From the NCBI RefSeq assembly GCF_004634245.1, contig NZ_SJTF01000016.1, forward strand, positions 1 through 64,000: a DNA stretch of 64,000 nt. Reading direction: 5' to 3'. This document shows, piece after piece, positions 8,885-17,197 of the stretch. This stretch comes from Flavobacterium foetidum. Lineage in GTDB: Bacteria; Bacteroidota; Bacteroidia; Flavobacteriales; Flavobacteriaceae. The position numbers and the translations under genes were made by a program. How positions within the stretch are numbered: position 1 is the stretch's first letter; each line of letters opens with the position of its first letter. The notes under the pieces are model-generated. The model saw only the letters and a program-made list of their open reading frames with translations. It was not told where the DNA came from and did no database searches.

Positions 8885-9229
8885 TTACTTCGCTTCTAAA
8901 GCATTTCCTTCAAACTGAATTCCGTCCCAGCCTAGGTTGATGAAATTTCTAATGTTTTGGTGATTGGTCCCGTTTGGATCGCCTAAAACTTCTTCAAAAT
9001 AAAAAGCTCCAAAACAAGCCAAAGTTTCGTCTTTACTTAAATTCTGCAGTTTCGCAAAAGAAAATAATTTGCAAGAACCTGAGTTTTCTCCTGCAGCGTT
9101 ATGTTGTGTCCCGTTTTGAAAAGCGGTTGGTGTAAAGTTGTAATTTTCTTCGATTACGGCAATAGTTTCAGGAAATGTGATTTGAGTTGGAGTTTGTTTT
9201 ACTTTTTCTAAAAAGGCTTGAATGCTCAT
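8885..9229 (-). CDS. HopJ type III effector family protein
   Basis: A 114-residue soluble protein matching the small family named after Pseudomonas HopJ. It shows the typical core FTPTAFQNG, the segment NAAGENSGSCKLFSFA, and LACFGAFYFEEVLGDPNGTNHQNIRNF split over residues 75-100. The family is common in free-living bacteria without type III secretion, and its role is unknown; the effector name should not be taken as function. No secretion genes are nearby. Confidence 0.8.
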   Translation of the reverse strand: MSIQAFLEKVKQTPTQITFPETIAVIEENYNFTPTAFQNGTQHNAAGENSGSCKLFSFAKLQNLSKDETLACFGAFYFEEVLGDPNGTNHQNIRNFINLGWDGIQFEGNALEAK

Positions 9230-9255
9230 GATTTTTTTTGTCTGTTTGATTTTCT

Positions 9256-9391
9256 TGCCACAGATTAAAGGGATTTAAAAGATTATTTTTTGCCACGAAT
9301 TGCACAAATTAGCACGAATTAAATTAGTGGAAATTTGTGTAATTAGTGGCAACCTTAATTTTTAATCTGTGTTAATCCTTTAATCTGTGGC
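9256..9391. repeat. nested inverted repeat (GCCACAGATT outer, GCCACGAATT inner)
   Basis: Outer arms GCCACAGATTAAAGG (9257-9271) and CCTTTAATCTGTGGC (9377-9391) are perfect mirrors. Inner arms TTGCCACGAATTGCACAAAT (from 9290) and its mirror ending at 9352 differ at two bases. The same nested design recurs at 57305-57416. Confidence 0.75.
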
Positions 9392-9404
9392 TGAAATAAT
9401 TAAT

Positions 9405-10124
9405 TTATTCTACTTCGTCTTTTGAATACTTACTTTTTTTGGCTTCTTTCTCTATTGTTTTTCCGGCAACAACCACGACGATTTCTCCTCGTGGAGCTGT
9501 TTTTTCGAAATGCGCCAGAACTTCTTTTGCTGTTCCGCGTACATTTTCTTCGTGCATTTTTGATAATTCTCTCGAAACGCAGACTTGTCGGTCTTCTCCA
9601 AAATATTGTACAAACTCAGCTAAAGTTTTAACGAGTTTGTGTGGCGAAACGTATAAAATCATCGTTCGGGTTTCTTCTGCCAAAGCCAAAAATCGAGTCT
9701 GGCGTCCTTTTTTATCAGGCAGAAAACCTTCAAAAACAAATTTGTCATTCGGTAGTCCGCTGTTTACTAAAGCTGGAACAAAAGCGGTTGCTCCAGGAAG
9801 ACATTCCACTTCGATTTTATTTTCTACGCAAGCGCGAGTCAATAAAAATCCAGGATCTGAAATGGCTGGTGTTCCTGCGTCTGAAATCAAAGCGATTGTT
9901 TCGCCAGCTTTCAAACGAGCAATTAAATTCTCAGTGGTTTTGTGTTCGTTGTGCATATGATGGCTGTGCATGTGCGTGCCGATTTCAAAATGCTTCAACA
10001 GTTTTCCGCTGGTGCGGGTGTCCTCAGCCAAAATCAAATCGACTTCTTTTAAAACCCGAATGGCTCTAAAAGTCATGTCTTCAAGATTGCCGATAGGCGT
10101 TGGAACGATATATAATTTTGACAT
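9405..10124 (-). CDS. rsmI: 16S rRNA (cytidine(1402)-2'-O)-methyltransferase
   Basis: SAM-dependent enzyme that 2'-O-methylates C1402 in the decoding centre of 16S rRNA. The 239-residue protein starts with the family hallmark LYIVPTPIGNLEDMTFRA, followed by LAEDTRTSGKLLKHF, the LISDAGTPAISDPG loop (near 100) and LPGATAFVPALVNSGL (near 128). These are characteristic of the tetrapyrrole-methylase-fold RsmI family. It follows the acidic protein gene on the same strand with a 36-base gap and may be cotranscribed with it. Confidence 0.93.
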   Translation of the reverse strand: MSKLYIVPTPIGNLEDMTFRAIRVLKEVDLILAEDTRTSGKLLKHFEIGTHMHSHHMHNEHKTTENLIARLKAGETIALISDAGTPAISDPGFLLTRACVENKIEVECLPGATAFVPALVNSGLPNDKFVFEGFLPDKKGRQTRFLALAEETRTMILYVSPHKLVKTLAEFVQYFGEDRQVCVSRELSKMHEENVRGTAKEVLAHFEKTAPRGEIVVVVAGKTIEKEAKKSKYSKDEVE

Positions 10125-10160
10125 ATTTTTTGTGAAATGTAAAGGGTAAGTTGAACCGAA

Positions 10161-11207
10161 TTAAAGGAATTTCTTCTCGATAATTCCCATAAAGCGTTCT
10201 GCGTAATCGTCTTTTCCTTCCCAATTGTTGTAATCTGGTTTGACCATGTTTTCGATAAAATCTTTTACCTCTGCATAAGAATCAAATGTCATTAACTGAT
10301 TCAGAACACGGCTATAATCTTCGGCACTGTTTCCGAAAAGATTTTTGGTGAAAGCGATTCTGTCGTTTAGGTCAATATGAAAACCTCGAGATAATTTTTC
10401 ATTCAAAGTAACCGGCTTTGAGTCGGATTGCGCTTTTGCAGCAGCGGTTTCGGCGGCTTTTTGTTCTTTCCACTCCGCAATTGTCGGAATAGGCGGAACG
10501 TCTTTAACGCTTTCTACTTTTACAAATTGAGCATCGGCATAGTTTACTCCTAAATCCTCAAACAAAATCGGAATTGGAGTCGCTTTAGATTCTGGTTCTT
10601 TTTTTTCTTCCTCAACTTGTTTTGGCTCTTCCGTTAGTTCAAAAGCAGGTTTGAATTCTGGAATCGGTTTTAGGTCGCTAAAAGTTCTGAACGAATTTTC
10701 ATCTTCTTTAGTTTCGTCTTGTTTTAGAGCGATTTCGCTTTCTTCCGGTTCTTCCGGTTCTTCTGTTTCTTCGTCTAACGATTCGTCTTCTAAAACATGA
10801 ATAATGGTTTCTTCTGTGCTTTCCGCTTCAATTTCCGAAACTTCTTCTTCAGGTGTGTTTGCTTCTATGACTTTTTCTTCTGTGCTTTCTTCAGTTTTTG
10901 GTGCAACAACTTCTGGTTCCGAAACAATTTCAGGAGCAGTTTCTGGAGATGGAGCAGGAGTTTCGGCCTCAACTTCGGTCGGAATTATTTCTTCTTTTTC
11001 GAAAATAGTTTCGAGCTTCGATTCGATTTCGCTTTGTCCGATGGTAGGTTTTGCTTCTTCAAAATTTTCATCTACAAATTTTAATACTGCTAATTTTTCA
11101 TATAATTTCTGTGTTTCCAGATACAATTGATTGATATCGGATTTGTTCTTAAGTTTTAAAATTCGATGTGCAATGCTGATTAAATCGGCTTCCAATTTTT
11201 TTTTCAT
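10161..11207 (-). CDS. acidic low-complexity protein, unknown function
   Basis: A 348-residue cytoplasmic protein in three parts. Residues 1-55 are a basic then mixed helical region (KKKLEADLISIAHRILKLK). Residues 55-225 are a very Glu/Pro/Thr-rich, probably disordered stretch. Residues 255-348 form a conserved-looking helical domain (RGFHIDLNDRIAFTKNLF ... MGIIEKKFL). Such proteins occur widely in Flavobacteriia next to rsmI or tdk; function is not known to me. The middle repeats EE/ET-type codons, which may vary in length between strains. Confidence 0.75.
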   Translation of the reverse strand: MKKKLEADLISIAHRILKLKNKSDINQLYLETQKLYEKLAVLKFVDENFEEAKPTIGQSEIESKLETIFEKEEIIPTEVEAETPAPSPETAPEIVSEPEVVAPKTEESTEEKVIEANTPEEEVSEIEAESTEETIIHVLEDESLDEETEEPEEPEESEIALKQDETKEDENSFRTFSDLKPIPEFKPAFELTEEPKQVEEEKKEPESKATPIPILFEDLGVNYADAQFVKVESVKDVPPIPTIAEWKEQKAAETAAAKAQSDSKPVTLNEKLSRGFHIDLNDRIAFTKNLFGNSAEDYSRVLNQLMTFDSYAEVKDFIENMVKPDYNNWEGKDDYAERFMGIIEKKFL

Positions 11208-11444
11208 AACTATTGAAATTATAGTGAATGGGTATTTTTAGTATATTCTCTAAATGATTTTCTTTATTCGACGCTGAATTCTAAATCTTATTTTTTATTT
11301 CTGTTAATAAGACCTCGGCGAATCTTCGATTTGATAAAAATTTTCTACTTTTGAAAAAGTGTAAAAACAGTAAAATTTTACAACAATTTATTACAAGTAC
11401 AAAGTAATAAAAACTATTCATTTTTAAAGGCAGAAAAATACAAA

Positions 11445-12035
11445 ATGTTTCTCGAAAATACAGTAAATCACAAAGAACAATTTGGTTGGATTGAAGTTAT
11501 TTGTGGATCAATGTTTTCGGGTAAAACCGAAGAACTGATTCGCAGATTAAAACGTGCGCAGTTTGCCAAACAAAGAGTCGAAATTTTTAAACCCGCTATC
11601 GATACCCGTTATCATGACGAAATGGTGGTGTCTCATGATGCCAACGAAATTCGTTCGACGCCTGTTCCGGCAGCAGCCAATATTGCGATTTTAGCCCAAG
11701 GCTGTGATGTTATCGGAATTGATGAAGCACAGTTTTTTGATGATGAAATCGTAACAGTTTGCAACGACCTTGCCAATCAGGGAATTCGTGTTGTAGTCGC
11801 AGGACTTGACATGGATTTTAAGGGAAATCCGTTTGGACCAATGCCGGGACTTATGGCAACGGCAGAATATGTAACCAAAGTACATGCGGTTTGTACCAGA
11901 ACAGGAAATTTGGCCAATTACAGTTTTAGAAAAACCGATAACGATAAACTGGTAATGCTTGGAGAAACAGAAGAATACGAACCGCTCAGCCGTGCTGCCT
12001 ATTTTAAGGCAATGAAGAAAATTCAGGAAAAATAA
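11445..12035 (+). CDS. tdk: thymidine kinase (type II)
   Basis: Phosphorylates thymidine to dTMP in nucleotide salvage. The 196-residue protein has the P-loop CGSMFSGKTEELIRR (residues 20-34), the DEAQFFDDE block (near 94) with the catalytic glutamate, and the lasso region EYEPLSRAAYF (near 177) that closes over thymidine. In most type II enzymes four cysteines bind a structural zinc; here only the first seems left (HAVCTRTGN, with CTRT for CxxC, and LSRAAY for the later pair). I believe this is common in Bacteroidota. It is divergent from the acidic protein gene. Confidence 0.93.
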   Translation: MFLENTVNHKEQFGWIEVICGSMFSGKTEELIRRLKRAQFAKQRVEIFKPAIDTRYHDEMVVSHDANEIRSTPVPAAANIAILAQGCDVIGIDEAQFFDDEIVTVCNDLANQGIRVVVAGLDMDFKGNPFGPMPGLMATAEYVTKVHAVCTRTGNLANYSFRKTDNDKLVMLGETEEYEPLSRAAYFKAMKKIQEK

Positions 12036-12054
12036 ACCCAAAGTTTTAATAAAA

Positions 12055-12492
12055 ATGGCAGAAAAGCAAAGCAGAAAAAAGCAAAATATAATATTGTTTA
12101 TCGTAATAGGAGTTGCAATGGCGCTGGCCGTTTTTTTTCAATTGTACCTTTCTGAAAATGCCGATGAGGTCAATACAGAAATCACACAGCTTGTTGCAAA
12201 ATATAATAAAAACTGTCCGTTAACTATTCAGGATGGTATTCGCTTAGACAGCGTGACTTTGGTCGAAGAAAAGACTGTAAAATACAATCTAACATTATTA
12301 AATGTAGAGAAACAGAAAGCAGAAGTAGATGTTATCCGAGAAGAAATTAGAAAGAGCCTTTTGAGTACTGTAAAAACAAACACAGGTTTGAAGGTTTTTA
12401 GGGATAATGATTATACTTTGATTTACAGCTACAGTGATCAAAGGAAGGTGTTTTTATTTGATGTAAAAATACTGCCGGATCAGTATAAGTAA
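12055..12492 (+). CDS. membrane-anchored protein, unknown function
   Basis: A 145-residue protein with a basic N-terminus (AEKQSRKKQN), one hydrophobic helix at residues 11-30 (IILFIVIGVAMALAVFFQLYL) and a C-terminal extracytoplasmic domain of about 110 residues that alternates charged strands and helices. No motif I can assign. It starts 19 bases after tdk and is followed by a terminator, so tdk and this gene are probably one transcript. Confidence 0.7.
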   Translation: MAEKQSRKKQNIILFIVIGVAMALAVFFQLYLSENADEVNTEITQLVAKYNKNCPLTIQDGIRLDSVTLVEEKTVKYNLTLLNVEKQKAEVDVIREEIRKSLLSTVKTNTGLKVFRDNDYTLIYSYSDQRKVFLFDVKILPDQYK

Positions 12493-12515
12493 TTTAACGT
12501 TTTAAAGATGTTGTG

Positions 12516-12550
12516 AAATCCGATAGGTCTGAAACCTGTCGGGTTTGTTT
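12516..12550 (+). terminator. terminator after the tdk transcript
   Basis: AATCCGATAGGT pairs with ACCTGTCGGGTT (two G-T pairs) around CTGAA, then TTGTTTT follows. It separates tdk and its partner from the toxin-antitoxin pair. Confidence 0.7.
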
Positions 12551-12595
12551 TATGTAATGAATTTAAAATCTTTTCTTTATAAAAATACCAGGTAA

Positions 12596-12632
12596 TTTGT
12601 ACGGATAAAAAAATTATATTTGTACGTACAAA
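12596..12632 (+). promoter_or_regulatory. toxin-antitoxin promoter with palindromic operator
   Basis: TATATTTG (12615-12622) matches the TAnnTTTG -7 box, and TTTG at 12596 could be the -33 element, though the 15-base spacer is short. A perfect 14-base palindrome TTTGTACGTACAAA (12619-12632) overlaps the -7 box, and a half-site TTTGTAC lies at 12596-12602. The overlap suggests that the antitoxin or the complex represses its own operon here. Confidence 0.6.
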
Positions 12633-12642
12633 ATAAAAAGCT

Positions 12643-12906
12643 ATGGACGCAAAATTGACATTGAAATTAGACAAAGATGTAATTGAAAAAGCTAAAATTT
12701 ATGCCTCAGAGCATAAGCATAGTTTATCGCTTTTGGTGGAGAATTATTTAAAAGTGATTACTTCTACAGGAGAAAATAAGGAGGAAAATGAAATTAAAAT
12801 TTCGAATCTTGCTAAATCTTTTACTATTAAAGAGGCCGATGCTAAAATTGGAAATGATTATAAAAAAGAGTTACAGGATATTTTAATTGAAAAACACGGC
12901 TTATGA
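12643..12906 (+). CDS. DUF6364-type antitoxin
   Basis: An 87-residue protein whose N-terminus (AKLTLKLDKDVIEKAKIYA, then SLSLLVENYLK) has the strand-helix-helix pattern of small ribbon-helix-helix DNA-binding antitoxins; it matches the DUF6364 style found beside PIN toxins. The C-terminal 40 residues probably bind the toxin. Its stop overlaps the toxin start by four bases (ATGA), so the two are translated together. A palindromic operator lies just upstream. A/T content is higher than in neighbouring core genes, consistent with a mobile addiction module. Confidence 0.75.
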   Translation: MDAKLTLKLDKDVIEKAKIYASEHKHSLSLLVENYLKVITSTGENKEENEIKISNLAKSFTIKEADAKIGNDYKKELQDILIEKHGL

Positions 12907-13316
12907 AATTGTATCTGGATACAAATGTAATTTTAGATTTAATTCTTAATAGAGCACCTTTTTTTGATGATATTGCTAGAATTGTAACGTTATATGAAAT
13001 GGGAAAATGTGAGTTGTTTACCTCCTCAGTTTCGATTGTAAATTGCAATTATATTTTAGGAAAAAATATTGATAGTAAACAGGTAATAGATAACTTAAAA
13101 ATATTAAGATCATTTTGTTCTGTTTTAACAGTTTCAGAATTAGAAATCGATCAGAGTTTAAATTCAGATTTTAAGGATTTTGAGGATGCAGTGCAATATT
13201 ATGCTTGTTTGAAAAATGATTGTAATTTCATAATCACTAGAGATATAAAAGATTTTAAAAGTTCGCCAATTCCGGCCATATCTCCAGCAGAATTTCTTGC
13301 TTCGATAAAAAAATAA
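12903..13316 (+). CDS. PIN-domain toxin (VapC-like ribonuclease)
   Basis: A 137-residue PIN_3-type protein, probably an RNA-cleaving toxin neutralised by the upstream gene product. Acidic active-site candidates are D6 (YLDTNVILDL), D93/D94-region (DFEDAVQYYA) and D115 (ITRDIKDF). The order LDTNV ... EDAVQY ... TRD is standard for PIN proteins of toxin-antitoxin pairs. It is followed directly by a strong bidirectional terminator, closing the two-gene operon. Confidence 0.82.
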   Translation: MKLYLDTNVILDLILNRAPFFDDIARIVTLYEMGKCELFTSSVSIVNCNYILGKNIDSKQVIDNLKILRSFCSVLTVSELEIDQSLNSDFKDFEDAVQYYACLKNDCNFIITRDIKDFKSSPIPAISPAEFLASIKK

Positions 13317-13350
13317 AACCCGATAGTTTTTTAACTATCGGGTTTTATTT
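13315..13350. terminator. bidirectional terminator between PIN toxin and rpoN
   Basis: AACCCGATAGTT and AACTATCGGGTT form a perfect 12-base-pair stem with a TTTT loop, flanked by A and T runs. It can stop both the toxin and the convergent rpoN transcripts. Confidence 0.85.
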
Positions 13351-13354
13351 TTAA

Positions 13355-13380
13355 ATGAACTTACATTTCTTATATGGTTT
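13355..13380. repeat. single copy of the AACCATATAAG repeat
   Basis: The sequence ATGAACTTACATTTCTTATA with TGGTTT following is a diverged single copy of the 25-base mirrored element seen at 4.5, 42.5 and 63.5 kb. No partner arm is visible nearby. Confidence 0.65.
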
Positions 13381-13388
13381 GAAAAAAA

Positions 13389-14849
13389 CTAAATCTTCTT
13401 TCTCATTCGCGCTACCGGAATATCCAATTGCTCACGATATTTAGCAATAGTTCTTCTAGCAATCGGATAACCTTTTTCTTTCAAGATTTCGGCTAACTGA
13501 TCATCCGGAAGCGGTTTTCTCTTGTCTTCTTCCTCAATTGTGTTTTGCAGAATTTTTTTGATTTCAAGAGTTGAAACATCTTCTCCCTGGTCATTTTTCA
13601 TGGCTTCAGAAAAGAATTCTTTAATCAGTTTGGTTCCGTATGGCGTTTCAACATATTTACTGTTGGCTACACGAGAGATTGTCGAAATATCCAAACCAAC
13701 CATGTCTGCAATGTCTTTTAGAATCATTGGTTTTAGCTTGGTTTCGTCACCGTCTAAGAAGTATTCTTCTTGATAATGCATAATCGCATTCATGGTTACA
13801 AAAAGTGTTTCCTGACGTTGTCTGATTGCGTCGATAAACCATTTAGCCGAATCCAGTTTTTGCTTGATAAACTGAACCGCATCTTTCTGTGCTGTCGATT
13901 TATCTTTAGATTCTTTATACGTCTGCATCATTTCCTGATAATCTTTAGAAACGTGCAGAGAAGGAGCATTTCTTCCGTTTAAAGTCAGTTCCAATTCACC
14001 GTCCACAATTCTGATAGCGAAATCCGGAACTACATTTTCGGTAACTTTATTATTTCCTGCAAAAGAACCGCCCGGTTTTGGGTTAAGCCTTTCAATTTCG
14101 TGAATTGCTTTTTTAAGCTGTTCGTTCGAAACGCTGTATTTCTGTAAAAGCTTGTCGTAATGTTTCTTCGTGAAAGCATCAAACTGATTTTCGATAATGT
14201 CAATCGCTAAATCAACATATTCGGTTGGAGTTTTATGTTTTAACTGAAGTAATAAGCATTCCTGCAAATCACGTGCACCAACTCCTGAAGGTTCCAACTC
14301 ATGAATCACCGTCAACATTTTTTCGACCATCGCCTCATCAGTATAAATTCCCTGCGTAAAAGCCATGTCGTCTACAATGTCCGGAATGCTTCTGCGGATG
14401 TAACCCACATCATCAATACTTCCAACAAGGAATTCAGCGATTTCGCGTTCTTCATCATTCAAAATAAAAGTATTCAGCTGATTGATTAAGTCCTGATGAA
14501 AACTGATCGGAGCCGCAAAAGGAGTTTCGCGCTCTTCGTCGTCACTGTAATTGTTTACCTGAGTTTTGTAATCGGGCGTATCGTCGTCGCTTAGATATTC
14601 GTCAATGTTAATGTCGTCTGCTTCGATTCTATCTGATTCGTTATCATCATAATCGTCGTAGTCGTCGTTAGCATATTCATCCGCTTCGTATTCGTCTTCT
14701 TTACCCGCTTCTAATGCCGGATTTTCGTTCATTTCTTCTAATAAACGCTGTTCAAAAGCTTGCGTAGGCAATTGAATTAACTTCATCAGCTGAATTTGCT
14801 GTGGAGATAATTTTTGGGATAATTTTAAATTTAAAAATTGCTTTAGCAT
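13389..14849 (-). CDS. rpoN: RNA polymerase sigma-54 factor
   Basis: Directs RNA polymerase to -24/-12 promoters that need AAA+ activators. The 486-residue protein has the N-terminal region I (LSQKLSPQQIQLMKLIQLP), a long Asp/Glu-rich region II (residues 50-90), the core-binding domain, a helix-turn-helix region with VGLDISTISRVANSKYVETP, and the C-terminal RpoN box ARRTIAKYREQL. Its acidic linker is longer than in enterobacteria. It lies downstream of asnS on the same strand, separated by the GxxExxY gene and repeat blocks. Confidence 0.95.
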   Translation of the reverse strand: MLKQFLNLKLSQKLSPQQIQLMKLIQLPTQAFEQRLLEEMNENPALEAGKEDEYEADEYANDDYDDYDDNESDRIEADDINIDEYLSDDDTPDYKTQVNNYSDDEERETPFAAPISFHQDLINQLNTFILNDEEREIAEFLVGSIDDVGYIRRSIPDIVDDMAFTQGIYTDEAMVEKMLTVIHELEPSGVGARDLQECLLLQLKHKTPTEYVDLAIDIIENQFDAFTKKHYDKLLQKYSVSNEQLKKAIHEIERLNPKPGGSFAGNNKVTENVVPDFAIRIVDGELELTLNGRNAPSLHVSKDYQEMMQTYKESKDKSTAQKDAVQFIKQKLDSAKWFIDAIRQRQETLFVTMNAIMHYQEEYFLDGDETKLKPMILKDIADMVGLDISTISRVANSKYVETPYGTKLIKEFFSEAMKNDQGEDVSTLEIKKILQNTIEEEDKRKPLPDDQLAEILKEKGYPIARRTIAKYREQLDIPVARMRKKI

Positions 14850-14866
14850 AGTTAAGGCGCTATTTT

Positions 14867-14945
14867 TCTGCCACTAAGGCACAAAGGCTCAAAGTTTTTT
14901 ATTTGTTTTTGTTTCTTGCCACTAAGGCGGTAAGACACAAAGTTT
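14867..14945. repeat. octamer-unit repeats downstream of the GxxExxY gene
   Basis: Two short runs of 8-base units, ccactaag|gcacaaag|gctcaaag and ccactaag|gcggtaag|acacaaag, each preceded by TTGCC or CTGCC and followed by T-rich DNA. Related blocks flank the other side of the GxxExxY gene. Confidence 0.7.
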
Positions 14946-14972
14946 TTCGTTTACTTTATTTGACTGAAAAAT

Positions 14973-15368
14973 TTAAAATACTCTTTTTGTATTTATAAAT
15001 CTTCTGATACCGCTCTTTATTAACGGAACATTGAAATTGATTAAAAAGCCTAAATCTTTATCCAGTAATTTTAACTGACTTATAATTTGTGCTTCCCAAA
15101 CCGGATTTATTTGTTCAACTGCTTTTATTTCTATAATTATAGAATCTTCAATCAGTAAATCTAGTCTTAATCCTTCGCTAAATTCAATTCCGTCATAAAA
15201 GATAGGAATGTCAACTTGGCGCTTTACATCAAGACCAGCTTTTGAGACTTCATGAGCCAGACAAACTTCATAAACTCTTTCTAATAATCCAGGTCCAAGT
15301 TGTTTGTGAACTTTAAATGCCGCATTTACAATTATTTTTCCAATTTCTTCAGTTCTTTCTGAGAGCAT
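14973..15368 (-). CDS. GxxExxY protein (PD-(D/E)XK nuclease-like fold)
   Basis: A 131-residue protein with the family signature GPGLLERVYE (GxxExxY, near residue 26) followed by a core that ends with an acidic residue (LRLDLLIED) and IIIEIKAVEQI, the D...ExK pattern of PD-(D/E)XK nucleases. Biochemical role is unknown; the fold suggests DNA or RNA cleavage. It sits between rpoN and asnS, bounded on both sides by blocks of 8-base repeat units, which suggests it was inserted there as a unit with the repeats. Confidence 0.85.
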   Translation of the reverse strand: MLSERTEEIGKIIVNAAFKVHKQLGPGLLERVYEVCLAHEVSKAGLDVKRQVDIPIFYDGIEFSEGLRLDLLIEDSIIIEIKAVEQINPVWEAQIISQLKLLDKDLGFLINFNVPLIKSGIRRFINTKRVF

Positions 15369-15380
15369 TTTCTGTTGTTT

Positions 15381-15549
15381 TTGCCACGAAGACGCTAAGG
15401 CACAAAGTTTTTTTAAGTTTTTAAATCTTCACTAAAAAGTAAAATAATACTTTGAGATTTTGTGTCTACGTGGTATTATTTTAATTTTTTTTGAGTCTTA
15501 ACTCAGTTAGTTTAAAAATAAACTTAGCGTCTTTGTGCCTTCGTGGCAA
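15381..15549. repeat. inverted octamer-unit repeat between asnS and the GxxExxY gene
   Basis: The left arm reads ccacgaag|acgctaag|gcacaaag. The right arm, read from the other strand, is ccacgaag|gcacaaag|acgctaag. The same three 8-base units are present in a different order. Confidence 0.75.
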
Positions 15550-15561
15550 AAACCTTGGTTC

Positions 15562-17007
15562 TTAGAACTCGGCGCTACCTGGAGTTCTCGGGAAAGGAAT
15601 TACGTCTCTAATGTTTGTCATTCCTGTTACAAACAATACCAAACGCTCAAAACCTAAACCAAAACCGGCGTGAGTGGCTGAACCAAATCTTCTCGTATCT
15701 AAATACCAGTATAATTCTTCTTTGTCAATTCCAAGAGCTTCCATTTTCTGAACTAGAACATCGTAACGCTCTTCTCTTTCAGAACCACCAACGATTTCTC
15801 CAATTCCAGGGAAAAGGATATCCATAGCACGAACTGTTTCTCTTCCTGGTTCTGTGTTGTCGTTCAAACGCATGTAAAACGCTTTGATGTTTGCTGGGTA
15901 ATCGTATAAAATTACTGGACATTTAAAGTGTTTTTCTACCAAGTAACGCTCGTGTTCTGATTGTAAATCAGCTCCCCATTCGTTGATTAAATATTGGAAT
16001 TTCTTCTTTTTATTTGGAGTTGAATCTCTTAAAATGTCAATTGCTTCAGTATACGAAACGCGTTTGAAATTGTTGTCTAAAACGAAGTTCAATTTCTCTA
16101 ACAAAGCCATTTCGCTTCTTTCTGCCTGAGGTTTTGATTTTTCTTCTTCTAAAAGTCTTCCTTCTAAGAATTTCAAATCATCGCCACAATGGTCTAAAGC
16201 ATATTTAATTACATACTGAATAAAATCTTCAGCCAAGTCCATGTTGTCATCAAGGTTGTTGAAAGCAACTTCTGGCTCAATCATCCAAAATTCTGCCAAG
16301 TGGCGAGAAGTGTTTGAATTTTCTGCTCTAAAAGTTGGTCCAAAAGTATAGATTTGACCCAAAGCCATCGCAAAAGTTTCTCCTTCTAACTGTCCAGAAA
16401 CCGTTAAGTTCGTATGTTTTCCGAAGAAATCTTTTTTGAAATCAATGTTTCCTTCTTCATTTTTTGGAAGATTATCCAACGGTAAAGAAGTTACTTGGAA
16501 CATTTCTCCCGCACCTTCAGCATCAGCTCCAGTGATAATTGGCGTATTTACATATACGAAACCTTTATCCTGAAAATATTTATGAACGGCATAAGACAAT
16601 ACCGAACGCACACGCATAATCGCACCAAAAGCATTTGTACGTACGCGTAAGTGAGCGTTTTCACGTAAAAATTCTAAAGAGTGTTTTTTAGGTTGCATTG
16701 GGAATTTCTCAGCATCAGAATCTCCAAGGATTTCCAATTTAGAAACCTGAATTTCATATTTCTGACCCGCACCTTTACTTTCAACCAAAGTTCCAATTAC
16801 AGAAACCGCAGCTCCAGTCGTGATTCTTTTTAAAGTTTCTTCTGGTGTATTTTCAAAATCAACAACACATTGAATATTATTAATGGTAGAACCGTCATTA
16901 AGCGCGATGAACTGATTATTTCTAAAAGTTCTCACCCATCCTTTTGCATTCACTTCCTGTAACGTCGTCGTACTGTTTAATAAGTCTCTAACCTTTGTGT
17001 GTTTCAT
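15562..17007 (-). CDS. asnS: asparaginyl-tRNA synthetase
   Basis: Class II aminoacyl-tRNA synthetase that charges tRNA-Asn. The 481-residue protein has an N-terminal OB-fold anticodon-binding domain (VNAKGWVRTFRNN), then the class II core with motif 1 (DKGFVYVNTPIIT), motif 2 (PTFRAENSNTSRHLAEFW) and motif 3 (GFGLGFERLVLF) near the C-terminus, which ends RDVIPFPRTPGSAEF. FRAENSNTSRH and the absence of an insertion domain separate it from AspRS. Cytoplasmic, essential housekeeping enzyme. Confidence 0.96.
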   Translation of the reverse strand: MKHTKVRDLLNSTTTLQEVNAKGWVRTFRNNQFIALNDGSTINNIQCVVDFENTPEETLKRITTGAAVSVIGTLVESKGAGQKYEIQVSKLEILGDSDAEKFPMQPKKHSLEFLRENAHLRVRTNAFGAIMRVRSVLSYAVHKYFQDKGFVYVNTPIITGADAEGAGEMFQVTSLPLDNLPKNEEGNIDFKKDFFGKHTNLTVSGQLEGETFAMALGQIYTFGPTFRAENSNTSRHLAEFWMIEPEVAFNNLDDNMDLAEDFIQYVIKYALDHCGDDLKFLEGRLLEEEKSKPQAERSEMALLEKLNFVLDNNFKRVSYTEAIDILRDSTPNKKKKFQYLINEWGADLQSEHERYLVEKHFKCPVILYDYPANIKAFYMRLNDNTEPGRETVRAMDILFPGIGEIVGGSEREERYDVLVQKMEALGIDKEELYWYLDTRRFGSATHAGFGLGFERLVLFVTGMTNIRDVIPFPRTPGSAEF

Positions 17008-17197
17008 TTTTATATATAATTGATATTAAGTAATATTCATTTTGAACAACTGCAAATATAATCGATAATAATTAATTTTTGAAGCTGTTTCCTGCTATCC
17101 GCTATATCTTTTTCTTGCTAAAGGAGCAAGAAAAAGGATATCGCTTCTATCAGGGCTAGGGCAATCGGTTTCAAAAGAAGCAATTTCTCTTGTTTTT

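Noticed and set aside
8885..9229. Type III secretion effector locus
   Set aside because: Only the family name suggests this; there are no secretion, chaperone or regulatory genes of such a system.
9439..9960. 173-residue open frame on the plus strand
   Set aside because: It lies fully antisense to rsmI, which has clear family motifs; composition and serine-rich translation fit a shadow frame.
10797..11130. Two plus-strand frames opposite the acidic protein
   Set aside because: Mirror translations of GAA-rich codons (Phe- or Ser-rich) without any motif or promoter.
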